From contig CBDFGS010000012.1 of NCBI GenBank assembly GCA_965247255.1, positions 434,001-498,000 on the forward strand: DNA of 64,000 bases, given 5' to 3'. Under the pieces are notes generated by a model. The model saw nothing but the letters and a program-made list of their open reading frames with translations, searched no databases and was not told where the DNA came from. Shown here piece by piece: positions 8,637 to 17,553 of the stretch (position 1 is the first letter of the stretch; each line of letters opens with the position of its first letter). The position numbers and the translations under genes are program-made. Origin of the DNA: CBDFGS01 sp965247255 (GTDB lineage Bacteria > Chloroflexota > Dehalococcoidia > Lucifugimonadales > CAUZJF01).

Positions 8637-9902
8637 ATGCAGCTCGCAATCCGACCCTTCAGACTCGCGACTGGCGGCATTGGCCGCCTTGTCCGGGCGT
8701 CGCTTCGCGGCGGAAGCTCGCCGCCCGGCGGCCGCGCGGTCCCCACAGAGAGCTACGTGAGCGGCGTCTTCCAGGCGTTGGCGGTCTTCAGGTTCTTCTC
8801 ATTTGCCATGGGCGCAGGGCTGGCGTTCTTCATCAACCTGGGCGATGATCCCCCGGTCAGACAGGCGATACTTATCGGCGTCGTTGGGCTCTACAACATG
8901 GTGCGCGTGCTGCGCAGGTTCAACCCCGCCGCATATCAGGTTGTTGTCACTGGGCTTAGCCTCGGCAGTGACGTGCTTCTGGGCGTCACCCTCGTCCTGC
9001 TCAGCGACGGCCTGGACAGCGCGTTTCTTATCTACTCTCTTGCACCCGTCCTAACGGCGAGTCTCCTCATGAATCAACGGGCCGCCATGGCGGCCGCGCT
9101 GGTGACTGGCTTTTCAGTTGCGGGAGCCTACGTCGCCTCGGGCCTTGGCCTCGGCGCCTTCCCCTGGATATTGGAGGGAAACTACCTGGCGCTAGCTATG
9201 ATGTACCTCGCCGTCTGCCTCCTGACAGGGTATTTGCCGTTCCTGGCGAACCTGAACTGGCAGCGCCGCGTGAGGTTCGAGTCGATGGAGGTCGAACGGA
9301 CACGACTGCGGCGTGAGGTCCACGACAACGTAGCCCAAACCCTGGCCTTCCTGTCGCTGAAGATCACGCGTGCCGAGGAGCGGGCTTCGTCCTCAGGAGG
9401 TGCGCTTACATCGCATGACGCCGTGGAGATAGCGAGCATGGTGGAGAGGGCGTATCTGGCGGTCCGCGACTATATCGACGAGTCGCACGATTCGAATATC
9501 GCCGAGCCGCTTGCCACCGGCCTGGCCATCGCCACCGGTCAGTGGAGTCGGGACACTGGCCTTGCAGTGGAGATGAGCCTGACGGAAGCTGACTATGACC
9601 TGCCGCCCCGGATCAAGATCCAGCTGCTTCAGATCGCGCGGGAAGCTCTCGCCAACGTAGCCAAGCACGCTAGGCCGGACCATGTGTGGGTTGAGATGGA
9701 CCGCAGTACCGAAGGAATAACGATCAAGATCAAGGACGACGGGCAAGGATTCTCCCCCTCGCAGCCCAAGGGTCATGGGCTCGACATCATGAGGGAGAGG
9801 TCCGCCGCGGTAGGCGCCGACCTAAGCATCGAGAGCTCTCCTGGGGCCGGAACAGAGGTCGTCGTTGCATATTCCGACGGCCGTGAGGACGGTGATCGAT
9901 GA
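8637..9902 (+). CDS. Membrane sensor histidine kinase, NarL/DegS family (HisKA_3)
   Basis: A 421-residue kinase. Seen: about six hydrophobic segments over residues 40-205, which form the sensor, then a dimerisation helix with the phospho-accepting histidine in RREVHDNVAQTLAFLSLK (His about 229), and a C-terminal ATPase with the N box EALANVAKHA, G1 DDGQGF and G2 GHGLDIMRERSAAVG. This is the HisKA_3 type that partners LuxR-class regulators. It starts 3 bases after pilD, and its stop overlaps the start of the regulator gene (ATGA), so the pair is co-translated. Its position inside the pilus cluster suggests it controls pilus or surface genes. The signal is unknown. Confidence 0.9.
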   Translation: MQLAIRPFRLATGGIGRLVRASLRGGSSPPGGRAVPTESYVSGVFQALAVFRFFSFAMGAGLAFFINLGDDPPVRQAILIGVVGLYNMVRVLRRFNPAAYQVVVTGLSLGSDVLLGVTLVLLSDGLDSAFLIYSLAPVLTASLLMNQRAAMAAALVTGFSVAGAYVASGLGLGAFPWILEGNYLALAMMYLAVCLLTGYLPFLANLNWQRRVRFESMEVERTRLRREVHDNVAQTLAFLSLKITRAEERASSSGGALTSHDAVEIASMVERAYLAVRDYIDESHDSNIAEPLATGLAIATGQWSRDTGLAVEMSLTEADYDLPPRIKIQLLQIAREALANVAKHARPDHVWVEMDRSTEGITIKIKDDGQGFSPSQPKGHGLDIMRERSAAVGADLSIESSPGAGTEVVVAYSDGREDGDR

Positions 9903-10594
9903 TCAAAATAAGAGTCCTTCTGGTCGACGACCACGACCTCTTTCGCCGAGGCCTCGCCGAGGTCCTCGCGGAAGAGCCCGACGTAGAAGTGGTCGGCCAA
10001 GCGAGAGACGGCCAAGAGGCCATGGAAAAAGCAATGGAGACAAGACCTGATGTGGTCTTCATGGACCTGAACCTTCCCGGACAGAGCGGTATTGAGACCA
10101 CCGCCTACATAACGCAGAAATGGCCGGACATGAAAGTGCTGGTTCTTACGGTTTCCGAGGAGGCGGGAGACCTCTTCAGGGCTCTGGGCGTGGGGGCGCT
10201 CGGCTATGTGCTCAAGAATGCGAGTCCTCGTGAGATTGTCGATGCGATGCGCGTGGTCCATCAAGGTTCGGTCTTAGTCTCTCCCCACATGGCGCCACGG
10301 TTCATCACCGATCTTTCGCCGCCCTCTGGCCCGAGCGCGACCCATGTCTCGGTCGGGGATGCCCGGGTGATGGAAAACCACCTGACGCTGAGAGAGCAGC
10401 AGATCTTGCGCCGCGTCTCCCAGGGAATGTCGAATTCTGAAATCGCCGACACACTCCTCGTGTCCGAGAACACCGTCAAGACCCACATCAAGAACATATT
10501 GAGCAAGCTCCACACCAAGAACCGGAGCGAGGCTGTTGCCCTCGCTTCGAGGCTCGGCTTCTTGAAACCGGAGGAGGAGGGCAACTCCTCGTAA
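9899..10594 (+). CDS. Response regulator, NarL/LuxR family
   Basis: A 231-residue two-domain regulator. Seen: a receiver domain with the acidic pair VDDHD (about 9-13), the phosphorylated aspartate in FMDLNLP (about 55) and the conserved lysine in VLKNASPREI (about 106), then a GerE/LuxR helix-turn-helix with LTLREQQILRRVSQGMSNSEIA and VSENTVKTHIKNILSKL. It overlaps the upstream kinase gene by 4 bases. A strong terminator follows, so the pilB-to-regulator unit probably ends here and the prepilin genes start a new unit that this regulator may control. Confidence 0.93.
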   Translation: MIKIRVLLVDDHDLFRRGLAEVLAEEPDVEVVGQARDGQEAMEKAMETRPDVVFMDLNLPGQSGIETTAYITQKWPDMKVLVLTVSEEAGDLFRALGVGALGYVLKNASPREIVDAMRVVHQGSVLVSPHMAPRFITDLSPPSGPSATHVSVGDARVMENHLTLREQQILRRVSQGMSNSEIADTLLVSENTVKTHIKNILSKLHTKNRSEAVALASRLGFLKPEEEGNSS

Positions 10595-10643
10595 CCGTCG
10601 CATACCCCACGAATTTCGACGACGTCCACGCTGGCGCGTATAG

Positions 10644-10684
10644 AAAGGGCTAGCCCTCACGACTTCGAGGGCTAGCCCTTTTTT
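10644..10684 (+). terminator. Rho-independent terminator after the response regulator
   Basis: A perfect 15-bp stem pairs 10644-10658 with 10667-10681 around an 8-base loop, and the run of T continues to 10684. It lies 50 bases after the regulator stop. The arms include GGGCTAGCCC, itself a palindrome. Confidence 0.9.
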
Positions 10685-10821
10685 CACCCGCGAACTCACT
10701 CTTTCGAGTATTGCCGCGCTATATCTGACGGTACATACTTAAGCCAGCGTGCGGCCGAGCGCGTTCGCCCCAATCGAACGGGCCGGGGGCTGCCCATGCT
10801 TTTGCCGGTGGCAATACGAGT

Positions 10822-11523
10822 ATGAATCTTAGGAATAGATCTGACCGCCAGCGGGGATTTACGCTCATCGAGCTGGTAGTGGTCATCGCCATCCTTGGTG
10901 TCATGGCCGCGATGGTGGTGCCGGCTGTCACGAGGCCCTTTAGAGAGAGCCAGGAGAGCGCTTACAAGACGGAGCTAAAGCTGATCCAGAAACTTCTGGA
11001 CCAGTATGTCGTAGGTACCGAGAACCCGAGTTTTCAGGGCAGGGTCCAGTTCCCTATCGCCGGTGCTGCCAAGGGAGCTGGCGTTTTCTACCCAGGCGAC
11101 GCTGATACCGATGCCGAGATAGTCGTCATTCTAGGTAATCCCCAGGCCGGGACCGCCGGTGGCACGCCTGTATGGAAGGACAACGGCGACGGGGTCCGGT
11201 CTCCTGCTGAGGAGGTCCTAAACGACGAGGACTCGACAGGCGCCGAGACGGGATGGCGTGTGGCCACGGTGGTCGTAGGGACGATCACATACTACGTTGA
11301 CAGCCGCGACTACTTCGTGGACTTCGATCTGCTCGTGACGAGCGACTCGAGCGACGGACTGCTGCGGCAGCCCCCGGAATCTGCCTCGCAGGAGAACTGC
11401 TCGGTATCGTCGTGCAACGGCTCATACACCTACTATATCGACGCTCAGGGGAACGTGCGGACCCTCCTCAGCAACTTCCCGCAGCCTGAGACGCTTGGAT
11501 TCCAGGAGGGTGTGTTCCCATAA
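10822..11523 (+). CDS. Type IV prepilin-like protein 1
   Basis: A 233-residue prepilin. Seen: a short basic leader ending RQRG, then FTLIELVVVIAILGVM, so cleavage by the prepilin peptidase falls between Gly and Phe with the conserved Glu at +5. One N-terminal helix would serve as membrane anchor and polymerisation core. The rest is a polar globular domain containing DSRDYFVDF (about 160), a Cys pair near the C terminus (ENCSVSSCNG) and an ending GFQEGVFP. It is paralogous to the prepilin at 12847, which shares the SRDYFVDF, ...GSY.(Y/W)Y(I/V)D and GFQE segments. GspG-like length plus a large extra domain suggests a major or minor pseudopilin. Confidence 0.88.
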   Translation: MNLRNRSDRQRGFTLIELVVVIAILGVMAAMVVPAVTRPFRESQESAYKTELKLIQKLLDQYVVGTENPSFQGRVQFPIAGAAKGAGVFYPGDADTDAEIVVILGNPQAGTAGGTPVWKDNGDGVRSPAEEVLNDEDSTGAETGWRVATVVVGTITYYVDSRDYFVDFDLLVTSDSSDGLLRQPPESASQENCSVSSCNGSYTYYIDAQGNVRTLLSNFPQPETLGFQEGVFP

Positions 11524-11648
11524 CCTCCCTTAGGTAGTAGCCCTTTTTTCACCCCCCGCGTCACTCGTTTGGGTGATGCGCTCAAGGAAGGAAGCACCGA
11601 TACTCTTGTGCAGCTAGCGGCGGCTCCGAGGCCGTCGAGGTACAACAA

Positions 11649-12718
11649 ATGCAATTTGGTCTGAAGATAAGACTAGCGGACGCCAGGGTAGAACAGCGCG
11701 GTTTCACGCTGACCGAGCTGTTGGCGGTGATGGCAATTCTGGGCATCCTAGCAGGGTTGGTTTCTGGTGCGGTGGGTGGGCCGCTGGCCGGCAGCCAGAC
11801 GGCAAGGCTAAACGGCGACCGTGTCACAATCGGGACCGCGGTAGACCGTTTCTTCAACCTCTCGTTCCCACAGAGCTACCCTGTCGTTCGATTTCAGGAA
11901 ACGGACTCGTCTTTGACCACTGTCGGGGACCTGGGCGTCAGGCTCATCGACTTCGACATTCGGTTGCCCCAGAACCCCGATCAGACATTTACTCCGGATT
12001 TCCTCAAAGAAATACCGGACTCAGCGGCCATCGTGAGCTGGCGAATAGACACGACAAGGGGACTGTTGTTCTTTACGCGTGAGGGCGCCCCCCTGATAAA
12101 GCCGGCGCAAAGCCGCCTTGGGGTGAAGGCGTTGAACTCGAGGCTGCCTGGGGCCGTTTCCGCGTACGAGCTCAAGCTGAGGATGAAGAAAGACGAGGCT
12201 GCTGTTACCGCCCTGACGGTGGAGATTCCCCACGGGTACACCATTGGGGGCCAGGATCTCGGCGGGGGTATCGCCGTGGGCTCCCTCGTGGGCTCGTTTT
12301 CCGGGAATAACCCATGGACCCCGGGCGTCGGCATCTCCTTACAGGGAAGCTTCTTACTACCGGGATCTCGAATGAATGGGAGCTGACCATCGACTATCCG
12401 GACTTGATCAATCAGTTCTCGGTCGCCGCCAACGCCAGACTCGACAAGCTCCACAAGGTCACAATCATCGAGCCCTCGGAAGATATACCGGGAAAGCTGA
12501 CGATCGGGTTCGACCGCCGGGGCGAAGGGGTCGACCACAACCTTAGCGACGAGGTGTGGGACCTCACCTTGTTCGGGGCTATTGGCGGCCCGACCACCCT
12601 CATCACCAACCCGGCCAACGCCGCTGTATACCGCTGGCTGGGTAAAGAGGCCACTACGATAGACCTGGAAGATACGTTCGACGAAGTGCCCGGCAACCAA
12701 TCGGTGATAATCAAATAG
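11649..12718 (+). pseudogene. Type IV prepilin-like protein 2, interrupted by a frameshift
   Basis: The first frame (11649-12386) encodes a leader ending EQRG, FTLTELLAVMAILGILAG and a globular domain, then runs into a stop after an implausible tail. The second frame continues from about 12350 to 12718 with TTGISNEWELTIDYPDL and a normal C-terminal domain, and it has no ribosome site of its own. Shifting by -1 (adding one base) near CTTCTTACTACC at 12350-12358 joins them into one protein of about 356 residues. The break may be a sequencing or assembly error or a true mutation. No canonical slippery heptamer is seen. The ATG at 11649 has GAGG 8 bases upstream. Confidence 0.75.
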
Positions 12719-12846
12719 TGCTCACGGTATCTGATTCGAAAATGAAATTTAGCGGGCAGACGGTAACGAAGGGGGTTCCCATGAAACGTGAATCAGCGCT
12801 CGACCTAGCGAGGCGGCAAACAAGGAAAGAAAAGGAGGGCGGTCCA

Positions 12847-13590
12847 ATGAGATTCTTGAAGGAGAGGATTAGAGCGGACAGGATGAGGGGGGACGGTGGT
12901 GGCTTCACCCTTATCGAGTTGGTCGTGGTGATAGCCATCCTGGGCATCCTGGCGGCGGTGGCGGTGCCGATCGTCACCAGCTACCTGGGTAGCTCCAAGG
13001 AGCGTGCCTACGAGGCCGACCTGAAGAAGGTCCAAGTGGCCGTGAGCGCCTACTTCGGCAAGCCCGGGCTCACTAAGTTCAGGGGCAAGCCGCAGTACCC
13101 CATTCTGGGCAAGGCGAACCAGGGAACGGGCTCGGCGATCCAGGAGACGGTTGCGATCTCCGCCGTGGACTACGGCACCGGAAGCCCGACCCTGGGCATC
13201 GCAGACACGAACCCGGTGGGCGGGTCACAGGGCGGTACGCCGCTCTGGCAGGACGCGACATCCGGAAACGGCAACCGCGACACCACCTCCGATGAGAGCA
13301 TCTTCGACGTGCGGAACATTACGGAGACTGGGGAGCACTGGAACACGGACACCGTGAGCATCGGGTCCACGGTTTACTTCATCTCCAGTCGGGACTACTT
13401 CGTAGACTTCGCCGAGCTCGTCACGCAGAACCTGCTCAATGATTCACCGGGATCTGCCTCGGCGGACACCGGCGGGGGTAGCACCTCAGGAAGCTATAGC
13501 TGGTACGTCGACTCGAACGGCAGGGTCAAGAGCCTGTACTACTTCTTCCCCGAGTCGACCGAGACCGGGTTCCAGGAAACCTACCCTTAG
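12847..13590 (+). CDS. Type IV prepilin-like protein 3
   Basis: A 247-residue prepilin with the signature DGGG/FTLIELVVVIAILGIL, Glu at +5, and a long polar domain ending ETGFQETYP. The frame is open back to 12718, but AGGAGG at 12833-12838 lies 8 bases before the ATG at 12847, which gives a normal-length basic leader, so that start is chosen. It is a paralogue of prepilin 1, sharing SRDYFVDF and the C-terminal GFQE motif. It lacks the paired cysteines of prepilin 1. It ends 53 bases from the convergent O-antigen ligase-like gene. Confidence 0.88.
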   Translation: MRFLKERIRADRMRGDGGGFTLIELVVVIAILGILAAVAVPIVTSYLGSSKERAYEADLKKVQVAVSAYFGKPGLTKFRGKPQYPILGKANQGTGSAIQETVAISAVDYGTGSPTLGIADTNPVGGSQGGTPLWQDATSGNGNRDTTSDESIFDVRNITETGEHWNTDTVSIGSTVYFISSRDYFVDFAELVTQNLLNDSPGSASADTGGGSTSGSYSWYVDSNGRVKSLYYFFPESTETGFQETYP

Positions 13591-13643
13591 GGCTTGCTTT
13601 TCTAGGGTCAGCCGATGGGGCTCCGGTGGCGGGGTGCCGGGCC

Positions 13644-16007
13644 TCATCGCTGACCTTCGCTGGGTGTTTCGGAGCCGGGTGGTGGTCCTACTGGGACCGC
13701 TGCCCGGTGTTCTGCCGCCCGAGCGGCGTCCCCGAGAGACTCGTACAACTCAGCCAGGTGCCTGTGCGCAGTGAGCGCGTAGCGCCCGTTTTCGTCTAAA
13801 GCCAGGCTCCTGGAAAACTCCGCCACCGCCTTCGCGGTGTCGCCGTCGATTCGGTTGGCCAGACCACGCAGAAAAGCGCTTTCCGAGGCCACCGCTAAGT
13901 TCTCGCTCTCCCGAAAAAGCATGTCGCCCTCATCCAGCCGCCTTAGCCCCTCGTCCGTCTCCCCATTCAGCAGATACGCCAGGACGGCGCTGTAGTGAGC
14001 TACCGCGATCCTCGGCAGCATGGCCCTGACGTCGTCGAATAGCCGCGTGGCCTCATCGAACCTCCCCTCGTCTCCTTCGATCGCTAGTATCATAGCGGCG
14101 TTCGCCTGCGTCGCTCGCGCTCCCGGGTCCAGCCCGTTTATCTCGACGGCCTCCCGGCTGTAGAAGTGGCTACCGGCCGCGAACCTGAGTCTGGCATCTT
14201 CACCGCGTGCCTTTTCGTGCAGGTCGGCGAACATTCGAGAGAGAAGCAGCTGGTATTTTGGGGCGCTTGTGGCCAAGTTCGCCGCACTCAGCATTTGGAA
14301 TACCCCGGCGCTGCTATCGCCTGTGTTGAAATGCGTCAACGCCCCGCGGGCTGCCATGTCCGCTCTGAGATGGTTGACGCCTCTCAAGACCGTGACCGCG
14401 CCAATCGAGGTGACAACGACGAGCACCAATGCCGCCCGTGCGATAAGCCATAGCCAGTCCGACAGCCGGCCGCGCCGGGGCGGGTCCGCGACCTCAATCT
14501 CGACGGGAGGCGAAGCCGCTTGGTCGAACACGCCGCGGTTTCTGGCGACTGCGACGAACAGAGCCATCAAGGCCAATAGCAATATCGTGTCCGACGCCCT
14601 TGGGATCCCGGCCATCATCTCGACTCCCCGACCGACGAACGTCGCCATCAGGCCGGCGAGGATGATTCCCTGAGTCCGACTCGGGGACCCCAGAAGCCTC
14701 CAGGCGCCCACGACTGTAACCGCGAGCCCTGCAAACACAAGAGCTGCGAACCCGAGCAAACCCAGCTCGACCGCCACGTGGAGCGGATAGTTATGGGCCT
14801 CGAATGTGAGGACCGCAGTCGGTTTTGGCGGGCTCCGAAGCGCGATGACGTATCGGAATGTGTCGGGACCGTATCCTAGGACGTGGCGGGCCCACGCCCA
14901 GCGCATAGGAGTCACTTCGGACCACGGCCTCTCGAAAAGCAAGTCGATCGATGCGTTCCAGTAGCCTATTCGCCCCGTGAGACTGCCACCTGCGATCTCC
15001 GGGTAGATCGAGAGCACGCGCGAGCCGATGCTATCCGCCGGAGCGAAGTCTAGGGTGTCCTGCTCAGTTTGCGCCGAAGCCGAACGTTGGGGAACGAGAA
15101 CGGCGAAAACGATTCCCGCGGCCACGGCCAGCAGCACCACCGACCCATAGATAGCGGTCTGTCTACTCGGCTGTAATAACCAGGACAATGCCGCGAGAAT
15201 GGCGATAGCGACGGCCAGGCCGATCCAGGGCCCCCGACTCAGCGTGTACAAGAGCCCCGTCAGCTGAACGGCTAGCGACGCCAGCACAAGCACGAGTGCC
15301 CAACGAAAGCGGCCGCTCACATACAACATCAGGCCCGCGGTTGCCGTCACCATGATGGTCATCAGGAGGAACGCACCCGCGAAGATCGGGTTTCCGAGCG
15401 TAGAGTAACTTCTCCGGACGTAGGTCCCCGCCTCCAGGATTGGTTCGAGGCCGAAATGTTGCAAGATACTCACGATGCCGACCACGGTTCCAACAACCGC
15501 AATTGCAACGAACAATCGCGATACTTGAGCGGAACTCCTCAAATGAGTGACGATCGCGGCGAAGAGCACTGCATAGGCCAGCATGTTGTAGAGCCCGTAA
15601 CCGTCTGAGCCCGGCCGGTTCCCCCATATACTGACGCCTGGCGATACGGACGCGATGGTGCCAGCCACGGTGGCCGCAGCGAAGACGCCGAGCGCCACAA
15701 GGACCCAACGCGCTGGGTCGTCTCTTAGCCACGACCGCACCCTCGAAAGACGCATTCTCGGAATCGTTTCTCGGATGTCGCCTGGCTTGACCAACCACTC
15801 GACGAGCAGCGCGGCGGCCATGAGGCCGGCCAGCACTCGGAAGACCGTGATCTTGGGGATTGAGACGTGGGCCAGTGCTGCGTCAGGAGGAACCACGACG
15901 AGCGGCACGGCCACTACCGCCGCCAGCCATAGCACCTCCAGTACCCTGCCAATGTACTTAGTGACGATAGCGGTTGGATCAGTGGGTGGAGAGTTGGAGG
16001 TGCTCAA
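13644..16007 (-). CDS. O-antigen ligase / Wzy-family membrane protein with C-terminal TPR region
   Basis: A 787-residue protein. The N-terminal 500 residues hold about 12-14 hydrophobic segments with a large extracytoplasmic loop (about 290-360). The ligase region contains NPIFAGAFLLMT (about 205) and, before a later helix, EAHNYPLHVAVELGLLG (about 404), the H-N-x-x-L pattern of the Wzy_C family (O-antigen ligases, polymerases and protein O-glycosyltransferases). The C-terminal 230 residues are helical TPR-like repeats (AMILAIEGDEGRFDEATRLFDDV, HRHLAELYESLGDAARAAEHR). It is convergent with the prepilin genes, so a pilin glycosylation role in the manner of PglL is possible but is inference. 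Confidence 0.8.
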   Translation of the reverse strand: MSTSNSPPTDPTAIVTKYIGRVLEVLWLAAVVAVPLVVVPPDAALAHVSIPKITVFRVLAGLMAAALLVEWLVKPGDIRETIPRMRLSRVRSWLRDDPARWVLVALGVFAAATVAGTIASVSPGVSIWGNRPGSDGYGLYNMLAYAVLFAAIVTHLRSSAQVSRLFVAIAVVGTVVGIVSILQHFGLEPILEAGTYVRRSYSTLGNPIFAGAFLLMTIMVTATAGLMLYVSGRFRWALVLVLASLAVQLTGLLYTLSRGPWIGLAVAIAILAALSWLLQPSRQTAIYGSVVLLAVAAGIVFAVLVPQRSASAQTEQDTLDFAPADSIGSRVLSIYPEIAGGSLTGRIGYWNASIDLLFERPWSEVTPMRWAWARHVLGYGPDTFRYVIALRSPPKPTAVLTFEAHNYPLHVAVELGLLGFAALVFAGLAVTVVGAWRLLGSPSRTQGIILAGLMATFVGRGVEMMAGIPRASDTILLLALMALFVAVARNRGVFDQAASPPVEIEVADPPRRGRLSDWLWLIARAALVLVVVTSIGAVTVLRGVNHLRADMAARGALTHFNTGDSSAGVFQMLSAANLATSAPKYQLLLSRMFADLHEKARGEDARLRFAAGSHFYSREAVEINGLDPGARATQANAAMILAIEGDEGRFDEATRLFDDVRAMLPRIAVAHYSAVLAYLLNGETDEGLRRLDEGDMLFRESENLAVASESAFLRGLANRIDGDTAKAVAEFSRSLALDENGRYALTAHRHLAELYESLGDAARAAEHRAAVPVGPPPGSETPSEGQR

Positions 16008-16588
16008 GGGCTAGCCATCGGCTTCGGGCAGTCTGGCGATTCGGAGTCGACGGAAGCATGTGAGGGACTCAGGCGGCTTCGTTCCTCGGTCGCGGCAAGG
16101 ATATTCAAATCGACTACTAGTAGACCGAAATCTTTGAAATGATGGGTAGCCGAGATTGGCGTGCTACGACGACAGGGCGGGTTTCAAACCCGCCCCTACC
16201 AAGCCGTAACCTCAGAACCCTTCAATACTAGGATGTTGGACCACTAGCTATTTCTAACAAAAGCTGGGCCGGTCTATCGGAGGACCGCCTGAGCGTTTAG
16301 TCGCATGTAACTCTGAGAAGTGACCTGCGACTCTTAGTTGAGATCATCGAGGTGCAGTCCGGACCGTACCTTGGCGAGGACGATATCGTTCGATTCCAGG
16401 ACGACTACGATCAGATAGCCGATAGCCGGTGACCTCCCTCCAAGCAGTTAAACCGCGGAGTGCCTTCTTGAGACGCGGCGTGGCTTTGTTTCGGAAAATT
16501 GCATCTGCTGATATATCGCGTGGGGCTATCGTCGGGTCGTGACGGCCTGGTTCTGCGCCGTGTCCCTCTTGTCTTCCACGGCAGCCTC
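16008..16588 (+). other. Intergenic region with a palindromic repeat and a possible gene remnant
   Basis: No intact gene. It holds the palindrome described at 16175-16195. The plus frame ending with TGA at 16430-16432 reads about 30 codons of protein-like sequence (VEIIEVQSGPYLGEDDIVRF) without any start codon after the preceding stop, so it may be the tail of a lost gene. I cannot assign it to a family. Confidence 0.3.
16175..16195. repeat. Perfect palindrome of the GCCCCTAC repeat family
   Basis: GGGCGGGTTT at 16175-16184 pairs perfectly with 16186-16195 around a single central C, followed by CCTACC. The GCCCCTACC end is shared with the repeats at 36343-36582 and 45146-45174, so it belongs to a family of interspersed palindromes. 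There is no T run, so a terminator role is less likely. Confidence 0.6.
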
Positions 16589-17432
16589 CTAAGTCGAGAC
16601 GTCTACGTTTATCTGGGGCGGCTCTCCCTCTCCCCGCATTCTTCGTTGCAACTTATCTAGCTGGTCAATGTCCTTGTGAAGCTGTCGCTTGATCGTGGTC
16701 TCATGTTTATGGATCTTCTCCATATCCTCGTCCGGAGGCAAGAGAAGATGGGAGTTTTGCTTCTCAGCTCGCTTCTCCCTCAACTCCGTATGCCGCTGCT
16801 TCACTTGGTACAGACCTATCAGCTGGTCGATCTGATGGAGCCTCTCAGATGGATCGGAGAGACCAGCGTCGGGCAGATCCTCACTGTCTCGTGAGGTCCC
16901 GGTCGACGCCGCGCCGTTACTTGCCGGCGGATTCTCGCCGTCAGGTGATTCGGCGCCGTCTTCCTGGTTGTTGCCTAGCTTGCTCATTCTTATCTCATTC
17001 TCAGCAATGAGAAAGAGCCACTCCTTCTCTAGCTGGTCTGGGTCTAGGAGAGCGTCTATTTGCTCAGATTTCGACAGCTGCTGATTTGGCGCGACATGGA
17101 GTAACGGTGAGTCCAGGACCGCGGTTAGCGTACCATCTTCCGGAGAGACGAGGGCCTGATACATGATGAGATCGCCTAAGGTCTCGAGCCCGATATCCCC
17201 CGTATCCTCGATCTCCTTAGCGGCCCGTTCGCGGAGCTTTTTCAGGTTACGGACCGCGGAGCCCGAGCCGATCTTCTGTACCAACATGAACTGACGCATT
17301 GCATCGGCTACAACAGGCGGTGGTTCCCAATCTGCTTCGGGCCGTCTACCGCCAGGTATTCTTCCGGGATGGTCTGGAGTCCGAGGTTCCCGTGGAGGGT
17401 TCTTCGGATCTGTTCTTCTGCCTTCTTCTAAC
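16589..17432 (-). pseudogene. C-terminal part of an IS-split gene, unknown function
   Basis: This is the downstream 279-codon part of a gene split by the IS at 17433-19148. The open frame extends artificially into the IS as far as 17563. Host sequence resumes at the target duplication CTAAC (17428-17432) with LEEGRRTDPKN. The part is hydrophilic, Pro-rich at first, then helical and charged: a heptad-like Glu/Lys region near the end (IDQLIGLYQVKQRHTELREK and QLHKDIDQLDKLQRRM) suggests a coiled coil. Rejoined to the upstream part at 19149-19512 it gives a 400-residue protein with no frame change. It no longer has a ribosome site of its own. Confidence 0.75.
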
Positions 17433-17483
17433 CCCGAATCCACCGAAGGAGGGCGTCGGGTTAGCGTCCTGAAGCAGCAAGAA

Positions 17484-17547
17484 GGTGCTCCTGTGCTTCT
17501 GGGATAATGGTTTTGTAGCAAAAAACAGACCCTGGAAAAGGAGCACC
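17484..17547 (+). promoter_or_regulatory. Inverted repeat that can hide the transposase ribosome site
   Basis: GGTGCTCCT at 17484-17492 is complementary to AGGAGCACC at 17539-17547. The second arm contains AGGAG, the Shine-Dalgarno sequence 10 bases before the transposase ATG at 17554. A GATAAT-like -10 (about 17502-17508) lies between the arms. Transcripts entering from outside would fold and mask the site, while transcripts starting inside would lack the first arm. This logic is known from other IS families. The same arms occur in copy 2 at 35295-35303 and 35350-35358. Confidence 0.6.
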
Positions 17548-17553
17548 CAATAG

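Noticed and set aside
12340..12360. Programmed -1 frameshift in the prepilin
   Set aside because: No X-XXY-YYZ slippery heptamer or following pseudoknot is evident, so an error or mutation is simpler.
12314..12718. Independent small gene after the second prepilin
   Set aside because: It has no ribosome site, and its sequence is the natural continuation of the prepilin after a one-base shift.
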